From contig NZ_FNCN01000009.1 in assembly GCF_900100605.1 (NCBI RefSeq), forward strand, positions 206,506 to 270,505: DNA of 64,000 nt. The letters are read 5' to 3'. Under the pieces are notes generated by a model. That model was not told the origin of the DNA, ran no database searches, and saw only the letters and a program-made list of their open reading frames with translations. Each line of letters opens with the position of its first letter. Position 1 is the first letter of the stretch. This document shows, piece after piece, positions 58,512 through 64,000 of this stretch. The translations under genes and the position numbers were made by a program. This DNA is from Sinosporangium album. Lineage in GTDB: Bacteria > Actinomycetota > Actinomycetes > Streptosporangiales > Streptosporangiaceae.

Positions 58512-58635
58512 CCGATCTAGCAGCAAGCAGCCGCCCCAGCCCCGGTACCGCCCTGCCCCCGGCACCGCTCCCGGCACCGCTCCCGGCCCCGGCCCTCCCC
58601 CCGGCCCCGGCGCGTGCGCCGGCATCGGCGCCGCG

Positions 58636-61548
58636 TCACCGATCGCCCGGCGGCCTGCTGCCGACGAGCACCCGGGCCAGCATGGCCCGCGAGCTGATGT
58701 TGAGCTTGCGGTAGACCCGGGTCAAATGGACGTCCACCGTCCGCGGGCTCAGCGAAAGCCTCGCGGCGATCTCCCGGGTCTTCAGCCCGTCGCCCGCCAG
58801 CCCCGCGATCTCCCGCTCTCGCCTGGTCAGCGCCGAAAGGTTGCAGCCCACCGCGTCCGGCGTCGCGGGCAGCGCCGCCACGATGTGCTCCTGCCGTACG
58901 GCCTCCTCATAGACCCGCCCCCCGCCACATCGCCGCGCGAGCTCCTTGGCGAGCACCAGCAGGCGCGTGGCCTGCCGCGGGCAGTGGTAGTCGATGAGAC
59001 ACCGGGCGGCCAGCAGGAGCATCTGGGCCTTGGCGTGGCTCATCCCCGACTCGGCGAACAGATCCGCCGCCTGCTGGATGCGGTCGGCCGCCGCCAGCAG
59101 GTCTCCCCGAGAGCGCAACGCCACGCCGCGGGCCAGAAACGCGTACGCGCACGGAGTCCGCAACTCCAGGCCCTCGGCCGCCTCCTCGGCGCGTTCCGCC
59201 CAGTCGTCGGCCGGTTCGCCCGTCTCCAGTGTGGCCGCGAGCACCATCGCGAAACACTGAGCGCGAATGAACGGCGGCAGTCGGGAGAGCTCCGGCCCGC
59301 GACCGGCGTCGATGAGGATGGTCACGCACCGGTTGTGGTCGCCGTCCAGGCACGCCGTCGTGGCGAGAGCGACGGCGCCCGCCACGCTCCAGTAGAAGTC
59401 CCGCGACCGCAGCGCGTGCAGCGCCCGCTCCGCCAGCTCGACCGCCCGCTTGGTCTCCTCACCACTGGACCACGTGGTGGCCAGGGCCTCCAGCGCCAGC
59501 GCGAGGCCGCTGACGTGCTCGGCATTGATACGGTCGGCGAGTTCTCTGGCCTCGACGGCCGTCCGCCGGGCCTCCTCCAGATGGCCGATGTGCCGGTGGA
59601 TGTTGCCCAGCCCGATCATCAGGGCGGGAAGCATGTGGGAGTGGCCCGACTTCCGCGCGATCTCCACCCCGCGGGTGAAGTGCCGTTCAGCGTCCTGGTA
59701 CAGCCCCGCCAGCGTCTCCGCCCACCCGAGCATCCCCAGAAACTCCGGATGGGCGGCGAACTCGGCGTCCGGAAGCCGGTCGACCGCCTCCGCCCCCACC
59801 GCCAGCGACGTTCTCGCCCTCGGAAGGTTGTTGAACGCGTCGCACAGGGCTTTGAGGACGTACGCCCCGCTCTCCGCCAGCCGGTCCCCGTGCTGCCGGG
59901 CCAACCGTACGGCGCGCTCCACCTGGTCGCAGGTGGGCATCTGACCGTCGAAACTCCCGATCAGCCCGTGTTCGATGAGCAGGATCGGGGTCTGACGGGG
60001 TGGGTCGGGGCTGGCCGTCGCACGTTCGATCTCCTCGGCGAGCAGAGCTCTCGCCTCGGCGAAGTGCCCGAGCAGGCACTCGACCACCGCACACGACGCG
60101 ACCGCCGACGCGCGCACGTCACCGTCCTCCGGCGCGGAGGCCGCGATGGTCCGGTGGAATAGGTCACGGCTTTCCGGCAGCCTCCCGGACATCGCCAGCA
60201 CCCGGCTGCCCAGCAGCAGCAACTCCGCCCGGATCCGCGGCTCCAGAGCCTCCTCCGGAAAATCGCGATAGGCGACCTCCAGCCAGTGAGCCGCCCTCTC
60301 AGGGTCGGTGAGCAGCGCGTCTTCCGCCGCCTGCCGGAGAATGTGCAGATCGCCCAGGTCCGCACCGGACACGGCACACTCGACATGCTCCGCGAGCACG
60401 CCCGCCGGCGCCCCGCGCCCGGACAGCGCTGCGATGGCGTTCCGATGCGCGGTCCACCGCCACGACGAAAGCGCATTGTTGTAGATGACCTTACGCAGAA
60501 TCGGGTGGCGCACCGTCAACCCGGAGTTGTTCACCCCCGTACGCAAGATGTCCCGCTCAAGCAGCGACCCGATCGAGGCGTCGACGTCCTCCTCTCCCAG
60601 CTCCGTCACCGAGGCCAGCAAGGCCGCCTCACACCGGTCACCCAGCACCGCCGCCGCCGCCGCCACGAGCGAATCCCGCGGATCGAGCGCGGCGATCTCG
60701 CCGAGCAGCAGATCGGCGATCTGCGTCGGCACGTGATCACAGGGGGTGGCGTCTCCGCCTTCCCCCGTCCCGTCGGCGAGCGCGGCCAGATAGAGCGGGA
60801 TACCGCGGGAGGCCGTGTGCAGGTCGGGCAGCTGCGGATCCTGCAGCGTGGTGCCCAGGAAATGGGCCGACTGCTCCAGCGACAGCGGCGCCAGCTCGAT
60901 GCGGGTCACCGTACCCATCTCCAGGCCGTGCGCGAGCGTGCCACGGAAACGGGGAGATGTCTGGCGGGGACGCTGCACGACGATCAGCAGCAGGGGAGCG
61001 GCCAGCGGGTGGCGGACCAGAAAGTCGACGAGATCCGCGGACTCGGAATCGGCCCAGTGGAAATCCTCCAGGACAATGATGGTCCTGTGGCGAATGCGCT
61101 GCTCAAGCAGCGTGCGCATCGCCCCCGCCACGCGCTGACCACACCGCGATCGCGTCCCCGACATCGCTTGCCCGGAGCGCGCGCCGACCGCCTTGCCGAT
61201 CAGTTCGTGCTCCTCCGCCGACAGATGCGATCGCCATCCGCTGAGCGGCTGCTCCTCCAACAGGAGCGCCAGCGACCTGTACGGCACCTGCCGCTCATAT
61301 TCCGTGCTCCTCACATGCGCGACCTGCACCCCCCGGCGCTGCGCGTAACCCAGCAGTTCGGCGACCAGCCGGGTCTTGCCCGTTCCCGGGTCTCCCGTCA
61401 ACTCCACGACCTGGCCCCGCCCCAGCTCCAGGGAGTCGACGGCCTCACGCAGCAAACGTCTCTCCCGGTGTCGCACCGTGCGGGCCGGGAACGCGATGAC
61501 CGATTCCACGCGGCCGATCGCCGGTGAATTCCTTTCTATGCACTCCAC
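58636..61548 (-). CDS. LAL-family (large LuxR) transcriptional regulator
   Basis: 970 residues from GTG 61548 (VECIERNSPAIG), with GGAG eight bases upstream; the frame is open to an ATG at 61761, but that extension looks non-conserved. The N-terminal AAA-like ATPase has Walker A GDPGTGKT and Walker B TIIVLEDFHWAD. A long TPR-like helical middle follows. The C-terminus is a LuxR helix-turn-helix (LTRREREIAGLAGDGLKTRE, then AARLSLSPRTVDVHLTRVYR). LALs are typical pathway-specific activators of modular PKS clusters. Together with the SARP it probably controls this one and is a candidate reader of the CTTTAG motif. Confidence 0.92.
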   Translation of the reverse strand: MECIERNSPAIGRVESVIAFPARTVRHRERRLLREAVDSLELGRGQVVELTGDPGTGKTRLVAELLGYAQRRGVQVAHVRSTEYERQVPYRSLALLLEEQPLSGWRSHLSAEEHELIGKAVGARSGQAMSGTRSRCGQRVAGAMRTLLEQRIRHRTIIVLEDFHWADSESADLVDFLVRHPLAAPLLLIVVQRPRQTSPRFRGTLAHGLEMGTVTRIELAPLSLEQSAHFLGTTLQDPQLPDLHTASRGIPLYLAALADGTGEGGDATPCDHVPTQIADLLLGEIAALDPRDSLVAAAAAVLGDRCEAALLASVTELGEEDVDASIGSLLERDILRTGVNNSGLTVRHPILRKVIYNNALSSWRWTAHRNAIAALSGRGAPAGVLAEHVECAVSGADLGDLHILRQAAEDALLTDPERAAHWLEVAYRDFPEEALEPRIRAELLLLGSRVLAMSGRLPESRDLFHRTIAASAPEDGDVRASAVASCAVVECLLGHFAEARALLAEEIERATASPDPPRQTPILLIEHGLIGSFDGQMPTCDQVERAVRLARQHGDRLAESGAYVLKALCDAFNNLPRARTSLAVGAEAVDRLPDAEFAAHPEFLGMLGWAETLAGLYQDAERHFTRGVEIARKSGHSHMLPALMIGLGNIHRHIGHLEEARRTAVEARELADRINAEHVSGLALALEALATTWSSGEETKRAVELAERALHALRSRDFYWSVAGAVALATTACLDGDHNRCVTILIDAGRGPELSRLPPFIRAQCFAMVLAATLETGEPADDWAERAEEAAEGLELRTPCAYAFLARGVALRSRGDLLAAADRIQQAADLFAESGMSHAKAQMLLLAARCLIDYHCPRQATRLLVLAKELARRCGGGRVYEEAVRQEHIVAALPATPDAVGCNLSALTRREREIAGLAGDGLKTREIAARLSLSPRTVDVHLTRVYRKLNISSRAMLARVLVGSRPPGDR

Positions 61549-62440
61549 CTGGCGTTCTCCATGCCCCTGAAGTGATCTGAACGGTGTAGGTTGCGCCTCA
61601 CGTTTCAGGCCCCGATCGCCACGTCGCTCACCACGTCGCTCGCCGCCCTTACCGAAGGCACGTCGATTCACGCCTGTCGTCGCTCGTCCGGCAGGTGGGG
61701 TGTGAGAAAAGAGTCTCGTTCTGGGATCCGCTGCTCGGTCGAGCACGGTGAAATCACTCACCGTATGCAGACGTCACAGACGGAATATGGATGGAAGCCT
61801 ATGGAGTTTTCGTGTCGCCGGCCCCCCGGCCACACTCGCGACAGCCTGTCGCGTTCCGCGCCGACACTGCGCCCACGGGTTGTGACAGTTGCGACAACCG
61901 CATGCCAGATCTCCCCTTCGCCCGCACGCTCGCCCGATGCTGCTCGGCCGCGTGGTTGATCAAGAGGGCGGAGAGCGCCACGCTGCTCCGCCATCCCATG
62001 CCGACGACCCCCCGCGTAGGCCCGACGGCGGCTGTAAACGGTCACTGAGCCCTTCCTCTCCGACGAGATAAGCGACACAACCTAGTCAGAAAGTAGGAAA
62101 TCTAAATATATCCGCCGTCCAGCCTTAAGGCCACAGTGGGAGGCCTTCCACTCGGCGCAGGCACCCGATGCGCGTAGGTCGGCCCCTCCCGCACCTCCCA
62201 CGCGCCCTCCGAGCGCGCATTCCCCCGCCTGCCCTGCGTGATCGAACCGCCCCGACATCCCGGTCGTCCCGCCGGATAGGCGGAGTTACCTCCGGTATTC
62301 ACATCGCTACGCAAATCACATCGGCTCTCTTGCCACTTCGTTCTCCGACGCCCCCGCGGAGCCGAAGTAAAGAACGCCACGACCCCCGTGCACCCCCGCT
62401 CCGCGCCCGCCCGGTCCACCTGGCATCCCCCGACCTAACG
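61549..62440. other. gene-poor region upstream of the LAL regulator
   Basis: About 890 bases. The first 210 bases could be an N-terminal extension or leader of the LAL gene. The rest has short frames on both strands without ribosome sites or recognisable content, and an AT-rich patch (AAATCTAAATATATCC, near 62098-62113). I find no gene I can support. Confidence 0.5.
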
Positions 62441-62443
62441 ACC

Positions 62444-62506
62444 GCTGGGCCTGGCAGGGGACGCCCCTGCCAGGCCCAGCCGCCGCACGCCCCCGACCGG
62501 GGGCGT
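62444..62506 (-). terminator. paired hairpin terminators after the small membrane protein gene
   Basis: A perfect 17-bp inverted repeat with a 3-base loop (62444-62460 with 62464-62480), and beside it an 8-bp hairpin (62487-62494 with 62499-62506) that touches the stop codon of the leftward membrane-protein gene. Confidence 0.85.
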
Positions 62507-62745
62507 CAGATGTGGGGCACACTCGCCGCCCGGCCGTCCTCAGGCCGACCGTCCTCCCGCGGCCTCCGAAGCATGAACGTCGCCTTGTACAGAGCCCACG
62601 CCATCAGAACCATCCCGAACGCCCCCTGCGCCAAACGCGCCACCGGCGCACTGTCCACCGCCGCAAAGAGCACCACGCCCAGCCAGAGAAAACCGAAGCC
62701 GCCCACCAGGGCGATAGCCGCCCAATTCAACCCCCGTTGCCACAT
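62506..62745 (-). CDS. small two-helix membrane protein
   Basis: 79 residues. Two hydrophobic segments (about residues 8-30, WAAIALVGGFGFLWLGVVLF; and 40-57, GAFGMVLMAWALYKATF) separated by a short polar loop, then a charged Arg/Glu/Asp-rich tail. No ribosome site precedes the ATG. On the minus strand TTGACC (62784-62779) and TGTAAC (62760-62755), 18 bases apart, could be a promoter giving a nearly leaderless message. A strong terminator pair follows. Unknown function. Confidence 0.6.
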   Translation of the reverse strand: MWQRGLNWAAIALVGGFGFLWLGVVLFAAVDSAPVARLAQGAFGMVLMAWALYKATFMLRRPREDGRPEDGRAASVPHI

Positions 62746-62948
62746 GTGTGCAGTGTTACAGATCTTGCCTCAAGTGCAGGTCAACAACTTTCGTGACCCT
62801 ATTGACCGCACCGACCCGGCCCCCTCGGACGCCGGTGCGGCCCCTCGACCTTCCCTCTGTCGGCCCTTCCTTCGGACCCTCCGCCGGACGGCGCCGCCCC
62901 TCCCGTGCTCACCGCATCCGGTGCCCACCGCGCCGTCCGACCCGTCCG

Positions 62949-63344
62949 TCAACCCGGCAACGTACGGCTGGCGCCCACACACCGGCGAAGCCGCGGCCCC
63001 GCCGTACGCGGCGGCGCCGGCTCAAGCGCCGCGACCATCTCCGACGCACTCCGCGCATCGGAAAGGACCTGGTTCACCCCCTCGCCCACGCCGGGCAGCT
63101 GGCCGTGGGCACCCAACTCGTGCTGAAGGAACGTCAGCGGATCGCCGTCACCCGCCATCTGCGCCGCGATCGCGGCCCGCGCGGCGGTGAGGAGCCGCAG
63201 GTAGTGCGTGCGAAGGTTCGCCTCGCGCATGCGGGCATGCTCAAGGTCGTCAAGCAGGTTCCTGGCGACCCGTAGCAGGTCCCCGGCGTGGTTCGCCTCC
63301 GCGGCGATGTAAGCCCGGATGTCGTCGAACTCCGATCGGGTCAT
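62949..63344 (-). CDS. hypothetical helical protein, 131 residues
   Basis: ATG 63344 (MTRSEFDDIRAYIAAEANHA) has GGAGGTG upstream, a clear ribosome site. The protein is almost entirely amphipathic helix for its first 110 residues, with coiled-coil-like spacing (LLRVARNLLDDLEHARMREA) and a Pro/Arg-rich end. No transmembrane or catalytic motif is visible. It is transcribed away from the ribosomal RNA operon. I do not recognise the family. Confidence 0.6.
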   Translation of the reverse strand: MTRSEFDDIRAYIAAEANHAGDLLRVARNLLDDLEHARMREANLRTHYLRLLTAARAAIAAQMAGDGDPLTFLQHELGAHGQLPGVGEGVNQVLSDARSASEMVAALEPAPPRTAGPRLRRCVGASRTLPG

Positions 63345-63964
63345 AGTGGAACACCTCCACAGGAGGACTGGCTCGTGAGTACTTCGTACCGGCGCCTGAT
63401 TGCGAAGCGCTTGCCGAACGGTTGCGCTCACGCCACACCCGCCTGAAAGTTTGGGGGTGTTTGAGGGGTGTACGGAGGGGGAACGCTTCATAAATTGCGT
63501 CTGTGATGTGGACGGCGCGGCGGACTGCTAGAGTCTGCGGTGCAGCGAGCCGATCGCAAGCCCCCAGTGAGGGGCGAAGACGACGAGGTAGCTGCCCCTT
63601 CTGTCCTCAGATCTCCTGGATCTAGAAGCTTGGTTGCTTCTGACCAGAAGGCCTGGTAAGTTAGAAGGGTTGCTCCGGAGACGGGGCAGTGAAGATTGTA
63701 CAGGTTCGGGAAGATCGGCCGGTTTGACCGAGATCGACCAGAACTTGTAGAATCGGATCAAGCGAAAAGCGAATGGGTACGCCCCAGAAGAACGGGCCTG
63801 AGGGTCCGGGCGGATGGTGGACGCGTTCGTTTCTTGAGAACTCAACAGTGTGCTAAAAGCCAGTGCATGATGCATTACCTCCGTCCACCCACCGATGGTG
63901 GGGGATGGTTCCTTTGGTTGACACCCTTTTTTGGGGTGCTCAGCCGGGTTCTGCTTGACAGACA
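63345..63964 (+). other. ribosomal RNA operon upstream region and leader
   Basis: About 620 bases without a protein gene. It holds at least two good rightward promoters (see separate entry) and the actinobacterial pre-16S leader element TTGAGAACTCAACAGTGTG near 63835-63853, which takes part in antitermination and 16S processing. Nearer the start it also carries the ribosome site and probable promoter of the leftward 131-residue gene. Confidence 0.8.
63634..63753 (+). promoter_or_regulatory. tandem rRNA operon promoters
   Basis: Upstream promoter: TTGCTT (63634-63639), 17-base spacer, TAAGTT (63657-63662). Downstream promoter: TTGACC (63724-63729), 18-base spacer, TAGAAT (63748-63753). Multiple housekeeping-sigma promoters before 16S rRNA are the rule in actinomycetes. 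Transcription starts are inferred. Confidence 0.7.
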
Positions 63965-64000
63965 TTGTTTGGAGAGTTTGATCCTGGCTCAGGACGAACG
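63965..64000 (+). rRNA. rrs: 16S ribosomal RNA, 5' end only
   Basis: The final bases contain GAGAGTTTGATCCTGGCTCA followed by GGACGAACG, the universal 27F-primer region at the 5' end of 16S rRNA. Only about 36 bases are inside the window, and the exact mature 5' end is approximate. Confidence 0.97.

Noticed and set aside
61799..61999. 66-residue minus-strand frame (MGWRSSVALSALLINHAAEQ...) upstream of the LAL gene, considered as a small peptide precursor
   Set aside because: No convincing ribosome site, no partner modification genes, and no repeated or conserved core.

Overview
The window is high-GC actinobacterial DNA, most likely from a filamentous actinomycete. An order such as Streptosporangiales is only a guess from overall gene style. 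Evidence for an actinomycete: many GTG/TTG starts, four-base ATGA/GTGA operon overlaps, a UPF0182 membrane protein, an IdeR/DmdR-type iron box, SARP and LAL regulators, and an actinobacterial pre-16S leader. The left edge cuts a UPF0182 gene and the right edge cuts a 16S rRNA gene.

Left flank (1-13.2 kb). The UPF0182 gene is followed by an initiator tRNA and a strong hairpin. Next comes a gene I read as ASCH-like, broken by a 1.06-kb segment that carries a DUF1963/YwqG gene and is bounded by 23-bp direct repeats. A leftward ferric-siderophore module follows: siderophore-interacting reductase, binding lipoprotein, two FecCD permeases, ATPase and an MFS exporter, with an iron box upstream. A leftward three-gene set (YbaB-like protein, membrane protein, small helical protein) resembles type VII secretion accessory genes.

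Centre (13.7-61.5 kb). This is one complete-looking biosynthetic cluster for a tetronate polyketide. The five tetronate genes are split between its ends: a KAS III-like enzyme and an alpha/beta hydrolase at 15.4-17.5 kb, and an E2-type acyltransferase, a free-standing ACP and an FkbH-like glyceryl-ACP synthase at 55.1-58.2 kb. The PKS consists of one 6,526-residue protein (KSQ-AT-ACP loading module plus three KS-AT-DH-KR-ACP modules, minus strand) and one single-module protein (KS-AT-ACP, plus strand) with no thioesterase. Read colinearly it makes a C10 trienoyl beta-ketoacyl chain, perhaps with one branch from module 1. Condensed with glyceryl-ACP, this should give a 3-(octatrienoyl)-5-methylene-tetronate. 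Tailoring candidates are an FAD monooxygenase-like protein, a PapA-like acyltransferase, a P450 with its ferredoxin, and two luciferase-like oxidoreductases. Export, import and control are served by an MFS/TetR divergent pair, a four-gene peptide-type ABC system, a SARP activator, a type II thioesterase and a large LAL (LuxR) regulator. The gene set resembles abyssomicin-type clusters, but the assembly line is much shorter and I see no AbyU-like Diels-Alderase. A CTTTAG motif in the direction of transcription lies upstream of five biosynthetic operons. Short in-frame tandem repeats are scattered through many of the enzymes.

Right flank (61.5-64 kb). This holds a gene-poor stretch, a small membrane protein gene with paired terminators, a conserved-looking 131-residue hypothetical, and the promoter and leader of a ribosomal RNA operon.
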